Origin: Acidimicrobiaceae bacterium
GTDB taxonomy: Bacteria > Actinomycetota > Acidimicrobiia > Acidimicrobiales > RAAP-2
Direction of reading: 5' to 3'
Assembly: GCA_013044265.1 (NCBI GenBank)
Contig: JABEUQ010000184.1
Span: 1 to 63,999, forward strand
Length of the DNA: 63,999 bases
Shown here: positions 33,535-41,987 of the stretch, in pieces
Layout: every line of letters starts with the position of its first letter
How positions within the stretch are numbered: position 1 is the first letter of the stretch
Notes under the pieces: generated by a model
What the model was told of the DNA's origin: nothing
What the model saw: only the letters and a program-made list of their open reading frames with translations
The model's database searches: none
Program-made: the position numbers and the translations under genes

Positions 33535-36528
33535 ATGGGGGCGACTGAACGACACACGCTACCGATTCCCTACGGGCACCACGTCTATGTCGTGAGCGAT
33601 TTGAGTCTGTCCCCGCAGACTTCCACAAGGAGTCGGCCACTCGTAGAGCTGACCACTCTCTTGGGAGACATCGACGACCCGGCCGTGGTGGTGGTTGCTG
33701 GCAATCTTTTCTTTCCTGATGCTGGACGTGCTCTGGTCGAAGAGGTGGCCGCCACGCTCGATCATCTGAGCGAATTTGTCGCCGCCGTGCGCGACTTCGT
33801 GGCGCACGAGACCCATCATTTCTACGTCCTGCCGGGCAGCGACGACGCGGCACTGTCCAATGACGAGCACGCTCAGGCACTGCTGACGAAACTAGGCGTG
33901 GTGGTGGCGAGCGACCTCGTGCTCCAGGTTGCTTCGTCCGAGGGTGTGCGCGATCTAGCTATCGCCGCGGGCTCGCACCGTATCGATGTCGAGAACGTGG
34001 ACCGGGCCGATCGGGCCGACGCTGATCGTTTGGAGGACCCCGCGGCACTGGCCAGCTTCGTAGCTTCGCGTGTACTCTACCGACGACTAGCCCCCTGGAT
34101 ATGGTTGGTTCTCCTCGCATTGGCCGGTGTGGACACCTTCAACTCGGTCACCAAGTTAATTAGCCACTTCACCCACCATGTCTACGAAGTACACGCCCCT
34201 CACACCAATAGTTTTTGGGGCAACCTCATCGTCAACCTGTTCGTGTTGGTATTGGCAGAAGCTCTGATAGTGGGTATCGCCGGCTTGGTCGTGCGGCGAC
34301 GTTTCAACCGTTCGCACCACGCTGACGCCGAGAGTGAGCCCCTCGCCAATACTCTGGTTGATCAGGAGACTGCCCTTGATTTCGCTCGACGCATCGTCGA
34401 ACGAGGTGGAGTGGGGGCAGTCATTGGCGGTGCCCCGCGACCCTCTCTAGCCTTTCTGGATCGCGGCGTGTGTGCGGTGCCCGGACCCTCGCGCACGGTC
34501 TTGATCAAACGTGAAGGACGCCTTGGATTACCCCCGGTCTTCTCCTCGGTGTTGCGCTTGGGCATTGTCGAGATCGAAGCCGCGAGCGACGTACAGGTAC
34601 GTTTGGTCGGTGGTGAGTCGCCACTTTCGCGCTCACGTCTCCTCGAACGCCTGATTGGTGGTGCACCGTCCCAGGCGGGACCACCACCGGGGACCACCAC
34701 ACTGGGTTCTTGGCCCCACGGCTCACCATTCCCTCTTTCGGAGAGTCGACTACTCTCCCAGCTCCACCAACGTTCGATACGACGTTGGGCCAGTGGACTG
34801 CTCTTGCTCGACGGGCTCATTAACGTCGCGGTGACCGCGTCACCTCCACTGCGAACCCGTCTGCACACGGTGCTCAACATATTGCCCTTAGGTGTGGCGC
34901 AGTCGGCTGCCGTCGTCACCGCCGTGGCGGGCATCGCCATGATCATGCTGGCTCGCGGAGTGCGTCGCGGACAACGCCGAGCCTGGTTCCTGGCGTTGGC
35001 CGCGCTCGCAATCACGGTCGTCGCACACCTCGCTCGCGGAGGTTCACTCCTGGCCTCAATCGTGGCGGTCGCCCTGGCGACGTTCCTCTTGTTACAGCGC
35101 CGACTCTTCCAAGCGGCCTCGGACCGAAATAGCGCCAGTACAATTCTGCCGCGACTGGCGGCGATCGCGGTGATGGCGGTCATGGGCGCCGCCCTCGGCC
35201 TCGAAGCGGCGTCGCCCCACCGGTACGTGCTGCCGAACTTCGCGGTGGTGGTGGTGGCCTGCATCGAACGTCTCGTCGGCCAAAGTAATATTTATCTGCC
35301 CGACCAGACCACCGACTTCGTCAACCCGGTGCTGCTCACGGTGGGCATCTGCATCGTCATCGCGACGCTCTACGTGCTCACGCGCCCAGTAGTGGACCGC
35401 AGACTCTCGGGCACCGGTACCAGCGCCGAACGCCGCGTCGCGGAATTGCGCGCCCGCGACATAGTGCGTCGTCACGGGCGCGGGACCCTGGACTACTTCG
35501 CTCTGCGAGATGACAAGCAGTTCTTCTTCTTTCGCGATTCCCTCGTCGCCTACGCCGTGTACGGTGGTGTCGCGCTTGTCTCGCCCGACCCGATCGGACC
35601 CGACGCCGAACGCACCGAGGTCTTTAACGCCTTTCGTGCGTACTCCGAAGCTCGTGGCTGGACCATTGCCATCATGGGCGCCGGATCTGATTGGCTCGGC
35701 ACGTACCACGCAGCAGGCATGCACTATCTCTATCTGGGTGACGAGGCCATCGTCGACGTACAGAAGTTCTCCCTTGAGGGCGGCAAGATGAAGGGGTTGC
35801 GCCAAGCCAACACACGATTGAAGAAGCACGGTTACACCGTGGAGTTCCTTGACCCCGCCGAGATCGACCCGGCTCAAGTCAACGGCGTTCTCGAACTCAT
35901 CTCCATGCTCCGACGGGGCGAAGCCGAGCGAGGTTTCTCAATGATGTTGGGTCGCCTCTTCGATCCTAAGGACAAGGGATTGCTGCTCACCCTGGTGTAC
36001 GGACCCGACGGGCAGCCGGCGGCGGCGTGCCAATTCGTACCCTCACCCGCCATCAAGGGCTACTCCCTAGACCTCATGCGCCGCGACCCGGGCGAACACC
36101 CCAACGGACTCATCGACTACGCGCTGTGCTCGACCATTGATCATCTAAAAGAAGAGGGAGCCCAGGGTCTCAGCCTCAACTTCGCCGCATTTCGCTCAGT
36201 CCTCGATGGCGAGCGCGGTGAAGGAACTTTCACCCGGGTCGAACGCTGGACGCTCAAGCGACTCTCGGGCATCCTACCCATCGAGTCATTGTGGCTCTTT
36301 AACGCAAAGTACCACCCACGTTGGTTGCCGCGCTACATCGTCTATCCTGCCGCAGAAAGTTTTGTCCCGGTAGTGGCCGCGATTCTGCGGGCCGAGTCCA
36401 TCACCGAGATACCCGTACTGGGTCGTTTTCTCACCAACGACCCACGAAACCGTCCCGGTACCGTGGTGCCCGACGACGTCTTGGCCGCTGCGCAACAAAT
36501 AGATAGTGGCGTCGATCGGGGCTCGTAG
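33535..36528 (+). CDS. MprF-like membrane protein: degenerate calcineurin-type domain fused to phosphatidylglycerol lysyltransferase (DUF2156) domain
   Basis: The protein has 997 residues. Residues 15-150 look like a calcineurin-type phosphoesterase but lack key ligands: SDLSL for SDLHL, AGNLF for GD-type motif, and PGSDD for GNHD. Two hydrophobic helices lie at about 185-205 and 230-252. A soluble insert follows, then several helices between about 420 and 615. Residues 630-960 match the C-terminal synthase domain of MprF/LysX-type aminoacyl-phosphatidylglycerol synthases (GRGTLDYFALRDDKQFFFFRD, VYGGVALVSPDPIG, MKGLRQANTRLKKHG, LSLNFAAFRSVLDGERG). That domain adds an amino acid from tRNA to lipid head groups and raises resistance to cationic peptides. 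The ATG at 33535 is chosen because homology begins there; upstream sequence overlaps the HAD gene. Confidence 0.85.
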   Translation: MGATERHTLPIPYGHHVYVVSDLSLSPQTSTRSRPLVELTTLLGDIDDPAVVVVAGNLFFPDAGRALVEEVAATLDHLSEFVAAVRDFVAHETHHFYVLPGSDDAALSNDEHAQALLTKLGVVVASDLVLQVASSEGVRDLAIAAGSHRIDVENVDRADRADADRLEDPAALASFVASRVLYRRLAPWIWLVLLALAGVDTFNSVTKLISHFTHHVYEVHAPHTNSFWGNLIVNLFVLVLAEALIVGIAGLVVRRRFNRSHHADAESEPLANTLVDQETALDFARRIVERGGVGAVIGGAPRPSLAFLDRGVCAVPGPSRTVLIKREGRLGLPPVFSSVLRLGIVEIEAASDVQVRLVGGESPLSRSRLLERLIGGAPSQAGPPPGTTTLGSWPHGSPFPLSESRLLSQLHQRSIRRWASGLLLLDGLINVAVTASPPLRTRLHTVLNILPLGVAQSAAVVTAVAGIAMIMLARGVRRGQRRAWFLALAALAITVVAHLARGGSLLASIVAVALATFLLLQRRLFQAASDRNSASTILPRLAAIAVMAVMGAALGLEAASPHRYVLPNFAVVVVACIERLVGQSNIYLPDQTTDFVNPVLLTVGICIVIATLYVLTRPVVDRRLSGTGTSAERRVAELRARDIVRRHGRGTLDYFALRDDKQFFFFRDSLVAYAVYGGVALVSPDPIGPDAERTEVFNAFRAYSEARGWTIAIMGAGSDWLGTYHAAGMHYLYLGDEAIVDVQKFSLEGGKMKGLRQANTRLKKHGYTVEFLDPAEIDPAQVNGVLELISMLRRGEAERGFSMMLGRLFDPKDKGLLLTLVYGPDGQPAAACQFVPSPAIKGYSLDLMRRDPGEHPNGLIDYALCSTIDHLKEEGAQGLSLNFAAFRSVLDGERGEGTFTRVERWTLKRLSGILPIESLWLFNAKYHPRWLPRYIVYPAAESFVPVVAAILRAESITEIPVLGRFLTNDPRNRPGTVVPDDVLAAAQQIDSGVDRGS

Positions 36529-36659
36529 TATTTGCGCCTCACGTCCGCGACAGTCCGTGTTTCGTCGTCGCAGTACCCAACACGAACCTCACGTCACTTC
36601 GCGACTAGCCCGCCACTAGGCCGTGCACCGATCCAGATGAGTCGGCCGGCCTCGAGCCC

Positions 36660-38210
36660 CTAGCGCTTGCCCGCCACCACCGTCACGTAAGAAGTCGGTG
36701 AACGGTAGGCGACCCCGTAGCCCGTATAGCTCGCATTAATCGCCACACGCCCGAGTTGGGGATGCACCACGGTGATCAGGCACTCACCGAAGGGACTGGG
36801 TACGCAGGAGAAGGACTGAATCCCGAAGTGGACGCTGACCGGACTCTGGGGATAGATTCCTTCGGAGTTGGCGATGACCCCGGTGACTTGAATAATGGCT
36901 GGTTGCGATGACGTCACCGTGGGGGTCACGACCACCGCCTGCAAACTCCAGGTCGACACTGGAATGACCCATTCGGGATCAGTCGGCGCGGAGTAGCCGA
37001 AGCGATTATGTACCTGAGTGGTGACCGTGTAGACGGCGCGATTCGCGAGCCCTCTGATGATGCAGTTTGGCTGATAGTAGACCGGAGCGTGACACGTCCA
37101 CGTCCGTGTTCCATTGGTGATGGTGACCAGGTACCCATCGACGAGTGCACCACCTTGGCTCACCGGTGGGTGCTGATAGGTCCACACCTGACCGCTCTCG
37201 ACATTGCCCGACACGTCACGCGGAGGAGTCGCGACCGATGGTCCGCAGTACCCCACGGAGTGTCGGGTGGCGATAGTCCCGGCGGTATTCACTGCGACGA
37301 ATTCGTTTGCCCCGTATGCGACACCTGTCCAGTTCGCGGTTACGTCGGTGGGCACCGGCGTGGCGAGCCACGACGAACCGAGGGCTGAAGTGATCACGTT
37401 ATTACCGTGACCCGACATCTGGCCAGTGGCCACGAAAGTATTGCAGCCAAAAGTGGAGGCGTTCATCTGTTGGGGTACCGAAGTACGGTGAGCGACCCAG
37501 ACGTATCCGAGCATCGACGTGGCCGCGAGTCCCGTCGAGCTAAAGGCACTAAAGACACCATTGCCGTAGCTGACGGCGAACCACGGAGTCCCGGGCGTGG
37601 TGATGGTATAGAAACTCCAGTTGAAACCGTTCAGCGATATGAGGGCATCGCCGTCAGCGCTATCGACCGCAACGAACCGACCATTGCCGTAGGTCACCGA
37701 GTTGAGCAGGAACTGCGAGCGCGACCACGTGGTGATCCAGTGCACGCCGTCGCTGGAAGTGATGAGTTGGCCAAAAGCGCTCACCGCGAGAAATCGACCC
37801 GCACCGTAGGTAATACCGGTCCATTGGCCACTGGGTCCGGGCTGGGCCGACCAATGCACGCCATCGCTCGAAGTCATTTCTTCCAGACCGGCGTTCACGG
37901 CAGAAAGGGCAACGAACTTGCCCGCACCGTACGCCACGGACTGCCACTGACCGCCCGGAGCAGGGTGCGACGCCCACGTCACCCCATTGGTCGACGAAGC
38001 GATGACCGTTCCGTGTCCGACAACCACGAAACGTCCGACGCCGTACGTCGTGGCATACCAACTCACACCCGCCGAGGAGTGCGCCGTGACTCGCCACGCA
38101 TTGACCGACGTCGCAGCCATCGCGCCCGGACCGGGCACGACAACAAGGAATAGGACCGCCACCAACGCCGCGATACCCGCACCACGCCTCAATCCCGTGA
38201 TTGGCCGCAC
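36660..38210 (-). CDS. Secreted repeat protein, predicted beta-propeller plus fibronectin-type III domain
   Basis: This 516-residue protein has a signal peptide (cleavage near AMA-AT, about residue 32). Seven or so repeats of about 40 residues follow, with the pattern W..V.YG.GRFVAV...G...SSDGVHW, which suggests a beta-propeller of the sialidase or YCF48-like kind. The C-terminal part (about 335-430) looks like a fibronectin type III module (SGQVWTYQHPP...GYLVTITNGTRTW), followed by an Ig-like beta domain. No catalytic motif was seen; a cell-surface or secreted binding role is inferred. GGAGAG precedes the GTG start. Confidence 0.78.
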   Translation of the reverse strand: MRPITGLRRGAGIAALVAVLFLVVVPGPGAMAATSVNAWRVTAHSSAGVSWYATTYGVGRFVVVGHGTVIASSTNGVTWASHPAPGGQWQSVAYGAGKFVALSAVNAGLEEMTSSDGVHWSAQPGPSGQWTGITYGAGRFLAVSAFGQLITSSDGVHWITTWSRSQFLLNSVTYGNGRFVAVDSADGDALISLNGFNWSFYTITTPGTPWFAVSYGNGVFSAFSSTGLAATSMLGYVWVAHRTSVPQQMNASTFGCNTFVATGQMSGHGNNVITSALGSSWLATPVPTDVTANWTGVAYGANEFVAVNTAGTIATRHSVGYCGPSVATPPRDVSGNVESGQVWTYQHPPVSQGGALVDGYLVTITNGTRTWTCHAPVYYQPNCIIRGLANRAVYTVTTQVHNRFGYSAPTDPEWVIPVSTWSLQAVVVTPTVTSSQPAIIQVTGVIANSEGIYPQSPVSVHFGIQSFSCVPSPFGECLITVVHPQLGRVAINASYTGYGVAYRSPTSYVTVVAGKR

Positions 38211-38377
38211 TCTTCACTCTCCACTCGATATCCAAATTGGTAACTTGAACGTCACCCGCAGTGCTGTACTTATGCTCACGACGTCAGAGTTGCAATATGG
38301 TACCCGCACTGGCGATAGTTTTGCCTACAGTGGGACACTCGCCCCTGATAGCACCCGACGACCAACGAGGAGCATGA

Positions 38378-39235
38378 ATGCCCAGTAGAAACCGTCTCAT
38401 TAACGTCGTCGCGGCAGCGACACTGTTGACGCTCGGCACGCCTTCAATGATTCTGATGGGATCGAGCGTCGCGGCTAATGCTGCTACCGTGAGCGCTCGG
38501 ACAGCGCCCAATCAAGTCATCGTGTCAGGATTCTCTGAGAAGGGTGACTTCATTGACAATGGAGTCTCATCGGTCTATTTCTCCAATTGGTCGACCGTGG
38601 CGGCTACTACGTCGGGAATCTCTCTCGCAAATAGAGCGTCCGCAACCTACAGTTTCGCCCCCGTCGCGGGAGAAACTTTCGCCGTGGGCACGTATGACAA
38701 TGTTCAACCTGCAGCGTCGCGTAGCGCCGGCTTCCCTGGTCTCGACGTGACCGGGCCGGGCCGGCCCAGCGGGTGTACGCGGCTCACTGGAAGTTTTCAC
38801 ATCTGGGACCTCGCGGCCGATGCCGCCGGAAATATCACCCGCCTCGACCTCACCTTCGTGGAACACTGCGGGGCCGGGCGCCCTTCGAACTTTGGCGAAG
38901 TGATGATCAACGATGCGCCCCACCTGGGTCAACTCATCGCCTCGGCGACCCGTATCGCATTCCCCGATCAAACGCCCACCCTCCCCTATATTTTGAGCAA
39001 CCCCACGTCGTCGGCCCAGCCAGTCTCCATATGGCAGAGCGCGACAACGGTGAGTCACTTCAGCGTGACGCCCGCGCGGACGTCGTGCGCCACTTCGGTT
39101 GCGGCCAACTCCTCGTGTACCTACTGGCTACGTCTCCTACCACCCAAGCCTGGTAACTACTCAGCCACCGTGCTCGCAGTTTCGAATGGCTCGACCCTTC
39201 AAGTGAAGCTCTCGGGTCCGGCCGGCGGAGTTTGA
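38378..39235 (+). CDS. Secreted hypothetical protein (285 residues)
   Basis: I do not recognise a family. It has a signal peptide (about 1-35, ending ANAA-TV) and a beta-rich body. The last third resembles an Ig-like or choice-of-anchor beta domain (FSVTPARTSCATSVAANSSCTYWLRLLPPKPGNYSATVLAVSNG), a pattern common in bacterial exported proteins. Several cysteines could form disulphides. GAGGAG (38367-38372) lies five bases before the ATG. It diverges from the propeller gene, so the two exported proteins may share a control region. Confidence 0.72.
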   Translation: MPSRNRLINVVAAATLLTLGTPSMILMGSSVAANAATVSARTAPNQVIVSGFSEKGDFIDNGVSSVYFSNWSTVAATTSGISLANRASATYSFAPVAGETFAVGTYDNVQPAASRSAGFPGLDVTGPGRPSGCTRLTGSFHIWDLAADAAGNITRLDLTFVEHCGAGRPSNFGEVMINDAPHLGQLIASATRIAFPDQTPTLPYILSNPTSSAQPVSIWQSATTVSHFSVTPARTSCATSVAANSSCTYWLRLLPPKPGNYSATVLAVSNGSTLQVKLSGPAGGV

Positions 39236-39391
39236 TTCTCTGGCCCTACGCCCGACTAGTGATCTCCAACGAAAAGTCTGACCAATGGTAAGAGCGCATT
39301 GACGCTAGTGACTATGCCCGTGCCTGCACGTAACGACGGACCTTAGAGTCCGCTGCCGCCCTACTTCGTCAACTCTATCTCCCAGAATCCG

Positions 39392-39422
39392 GTGCACTCT
39401 TAGGAGTGAACAGTGCACTCCT
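39392..39422. repeat. GTGCACTC direct repeats, 21 bases apart, with an internal hairpin
   Basis: GTGCACTC occurs at 39392-39399 and 39413-39420, two helical turns apart. The second copy also forms a perfect 7-base stem with the sequence before it: AGGAGTG (39402-39408) pairs with CACTCCT (39416-39422). The arrangement resembles an operator for a dimeric regulator but could be chance. Confidence 0.4.
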
Positions 39423-39611
39423 CTTCCGGTCGACCACGTGGCATCAAAATGAGGCCCAAGGAAAATCGACTGTCCCCATAATGCGATGGCGACATGCTTT
39501 GATAGCGCAATCGACCACTCGGTTACGAGTTAGTCGAACAAGCATTGCCCAAGCTCCGATACCGCTCTTCGTCCTCTCAGGATCAGGTCGGGAGCGCGGC
39601 GCTGACTTTAA

Positions 39612-39634
39612 GGACCCGCGCCCAACCACGGTCC
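39612..39634 (-). terminator. Weak terminator-like hairpin after the nuo / ATP-grasp operon
   Basis: On the minus strand GGACC and GGTCC pair around a 13-base loop, followed by TTAAAG. It lies just downstream of the last gene of the operon. The stem is short and the U-tract poor. Confidence 0.25.
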
Positions 39635-39639
39635 CACAA

Positions 39640-40509
39640 CTAAGGAATCCGTCGCTCGATGGCGTGAGCGCAGCGCCGCGCCGCTTGATCGTCGTAGGTT
39701 AGATACAGAGCTGGTTCAACGAGTTCGAGTTCCATGAGTTGCCACCCGTCGGGAGTGTTGACCATATCGACTCGGCCGTACGCGAGGTCGGCAAAACGAC
39801 CAGTGAGGAGTTCGCGAGCGAGTTGCACGGCTTCAGGCTCCGCTTCAGCCGCCGACATCTGACGAGTTCGAAAATCGCCATTACGTTGCGAGGGTGCGAC
39901 TTGCAAATGTGAACGCTTGGTCATGGCGTGTGAAAAATCCCCGTCGAAGAATATCAATGCGCGCTCGCCATATTCATCGATAGTGGATACGTAGGGCTGA
40001 ATCACCGCACATCGTTGCGATTGGTGTAGGCGCGTCACGTGTGCGAGTGCCGCATCAACTTCGTCGGCCGCGAAGCGTTCAGCATCTATAGAACCCGCAC
40101 CGACAGCGGGCTTCACGACGAAGTCACCCGTCGGGAACACCGGATCGTCCCCAATCTCGCAGTAGGTTGTCGCGATGACCGCGAACCCTTGAGCGGCCAA
40201 GTCACCCAGATAGTGTTTGTCAGTTGAGTATTCGATCACCGCAAAAGGGTTCACCAGCCGGGCGCGGGCGTGGGCCCAATGAAGGAACTCCTCAATCTTG
40301 GCGGGATAGCCCCAAGTGGAACGCACCACTACGAGGTCGTAGGACTCCCAGTCCACCTGGTCGTCGTCCCACACCTCGAGTGTGGCTTCGACCCCTAGTC
40401 GAGCCAACTCGTCGATGAGCAAGGGTGAGTCGACATCCACGTGCGCTTCGAGCGAAGGGGCCGCGCCCGCAAGCGCGAAGCGCGACGTAGCGAGAGCAAC
40501 ACGACTCAC
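39640..40509 (-). CDS. ATP-grasp ligase-like protein (DcsG/RimK-like)
   Basis: This 289-residue protein has the ATP-grasp pattern: DLVVVRSTWGYPAKIEEFLHW near residue 56, the nucleotide lysine in FVVKPAVGAGS, QPYVSTIDEYGERALIFFDG, and the metal-binding ELELVEPALYL near the end. It most resembles actinobacterial ATP-grasp proteins related to the cycloserine ligase DcsG; the substrate is unknown. The GTG start at 40509 overlaps the nuoN stop by four bases (GTGA), so it is translated as the last gene of the nuo operon. A longer frame to 40563 would run into nuoN and is rejected. Confidence 0.8.
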   Translation of the reverse strand: MSRVALATSRFALAGAAPSLEAHVDVDSPLLIDELARLGVEATLEVWDDDQVDWESYDLVVVRSTWGYPAKIEEFLHWAHARARLVNPFAVIEYSTDKHYLGDLAAQGFAVIATTYCEIGDDPVFPTGDFVVKPAVGAGSIDAERFAADEVDAALAHVTRLHQSQRCAVIQPYVSTIDEYGERALIFFDGDFSHAMTKRSHLQVAPSQRNGDFRTRQMSAAEAEPEAVQLARELLTGRFADLAYGRVDMVNTPDGWQLMELELVEPALYLTYDDQAARRCAHAIERRIP

Positions 40510-41987
40510 GGGAGGAAGTAGACGGTGGCGTGCTGTGCCAGGGTCACCAGCGGACCCGGCCACACGCCGAACAGCAACGTCAGTACCACTCCAACACCGA
40601 TAGCAATGGCAGTTCCACGCGGCACAATCACCCGTGAACCATCAAGTTCCTCGTCGGGTTCGGCGTAGAGGACTACGGTCCAACGCAGGTAGAACGACGC
40701 GGCGATTGCGGCGCTCAAGAGCGCGATCAGTGCCAAAATCGAACCACCGGAGTCGACGGCCGCGGCCAGTACCGAGTATTTCGCGTAGAAGCCTGCAGTC
40801 AGTGGTGCACCGAGCTGAGAGAGCAGCAGTACGGCCAACGATGCGCCCAGCCACGGCTGACGACGGGCCAAACCGCGATACGACTCGAGGGAGTGACGTT
40901 CATCACCCAATCCACCCATAACCGTGACGATGGCGAAAGTCGCCACCACCGTGGGTGCGTACGTCACGAGGTAGAACAGCAGAGCAGCCGAACCGCGAGC
41001 GGTACCGGCCCATACGCCAATGAGAATGAAGCCCGCGTGGTTTATCGAAGAGTACGCCAGCAGTCGCTTGGCGTTGCGCTGAGGAAGACCGAGGGCCGCA
41101 CCGACCAAGGTCGTCAGCACAATCAGCACCCACAGAATTGGACGCCACGTGCCCAACTGTGTACCGAGGCCCGAGATCATCACGCGGATCAGCGCCGCGA
41201 AGGCACCGACCTTGACGATCGAGGCCATGAAGCCGGTCACCGGCGTCGGGGCACCTTCGTAGACGTCGGGTGACCACATGTGAAATGGCACCGCGGCCAC
41301 CTTGAAAGCGAAGCCAACCAGCAACAAGGCGCCACCCGCGACTAGCAAGCCCGGCTTCAACAGCACGTTCGAACCGAGAAAATACGAAATCGTGGTGAGA
41401 TTCGTCGAACCCGTCGCCCCGTACAGAAGGGCCGCACCGTAGATGAAGATGGCTGACGCGAAGCCACCCAAGATGAAGTACTTCAACGAAGCTTCAGCTG
41501 ATTCGCTCTTGCGCCGATCGAGCGCCACGAGGACGTACAGGCCGAGCGAGAGGATCTCGAGTCCGAGGAAGATGACGATCAAGTCATTCGCTTGCGTCAT
41601 GAGTATCGCGCCGGCGCTCGACGCCATGGCCAAGATCTGGTATTCGGGACCCCGCACATTCTCGCGTAATGCCCAGTCGTGCGCCACGAGTGCCGCCAAA
41701 CCCACCGACAGCGCTATCGCGGCGGTGGCGACGACTGAAAAGCCATCGAGCACCACAGCGTGTGCGACCGTGGTTGACGCGCCACTCTTATCAAGACCTC
41801 GCCACTGGAAGTACGTCACCACCATCACCGCGGCCGAAGTGAGCACCGTGAGCGACGTCGAGAACCCCATGGGAACCGAACGACGCCACATCGCTGAGGC
41901 GATAAGTAGCAATAACGAGGAGCCAAAGAAGATCAAGACCGGCAAAATGGTCAGGTAATGAATCGAAGGAATCGTCAAGGTGTTCAC
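40506..41987 (-). CDS. nuoN: NADH-quinone oxidoreductase subunit N
   Basis: The 493-residue antiporter-like membrane subunit has about 14 helices. Conserved blocks include LGLEILSLGLYVLVAL near 140, the proton-channel Lys region FKVAAVPFHMWSPDVYEGAPTPVTGFMA near 230, and AYSSINHAGFILIG near 310. It is one of three proton-pumping subunits of complex I. GTG start overlaps the nuoM stop (GTGA). Confidence 0.96.
   Translation of the reverse strand: MNTLTIPSIHYLTILPVLIFFGSSLLLLIASAMWRRSVPMGFSTSLTVLTSAAVMVVTYFQWRGLDKSGASTTVAHAVVLDGFSVVATAAIALSVGLAALVAHDWALRENVRGPEYQILAMASSAGAILMTQANDLIVIFLGLEILSLGLYVLVALDRRKSESAEASLKYFILGGFASAIFIYGAALLYGATGSTNLTTISYFLGSNVLLKPGLLVAGGALLLVGFAFKVAAVPFHMWSPDVYEGAPTPVTGFMASIVKVGAFAALIRVMISGLGTQLGTWRPILWVLIVLTTLVGAALGLPQRNAKRLLAYSSINHAGFILIGVWAGTARGSAALLFYLVTYAPTVVATFAIVTVMGGLGDERHSLESYRGLARRQPWLGASLAVLLLSQLGAPLTAGFYAKYSVLAAAVDSGGSILALIALLSAAIAASFYLRWTVVLYAEPDEELDGSRVIVPRGTAIAIGVGVVLTLLFGVWPGPLVTLAQHATVYFLP

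Larger units (their letters stand above)
39236..39639. other. 404-base gap without a convincing gene
   Basis: The longest frames (98 residues plus from 39406, 61 residues minus) show no recognisable domain, no Shine-Dalgarno and a composition unlike neighbouring genes. The stretch holds the repeat/hairpin at 39392-39422 and a possible terminator near its right edge. It may be a relic of lost coding sequence or a regulatory spacer. Confidence 0.6.

Noticed and set aside
34362..35264. 300-residue minus-strand frame
   Set aside because: Antisense to the MprF-like gene; Arg/Ser/Thr-rich with no fold.
36537..36605. Direct repeats CCTCACGTC and CGCGAC between convergent genes
   Set aside because: Two short copies only, irregular spacing and no hairpin with a U-tract; no clear meaning.
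37407..38153. 248-residue plus-strand frame
   Set aside because: Antisense to the secreted propeller gene, whose repeats and signal peptide are clear.
39406..39702. 98-residue plus-strand frame in the large gap
   Set aside because: No ribosome site, no recognisable domain, and it runs into the end of the ATP-grasp gene on the other strand.
40509..40563. Longer N-terminus for the ATP-grasp protein
   Set aside because: Would overlap nuoN by 58 bases; the GTGA junction at 40506-40509 matches the coupling used throughout the operon.
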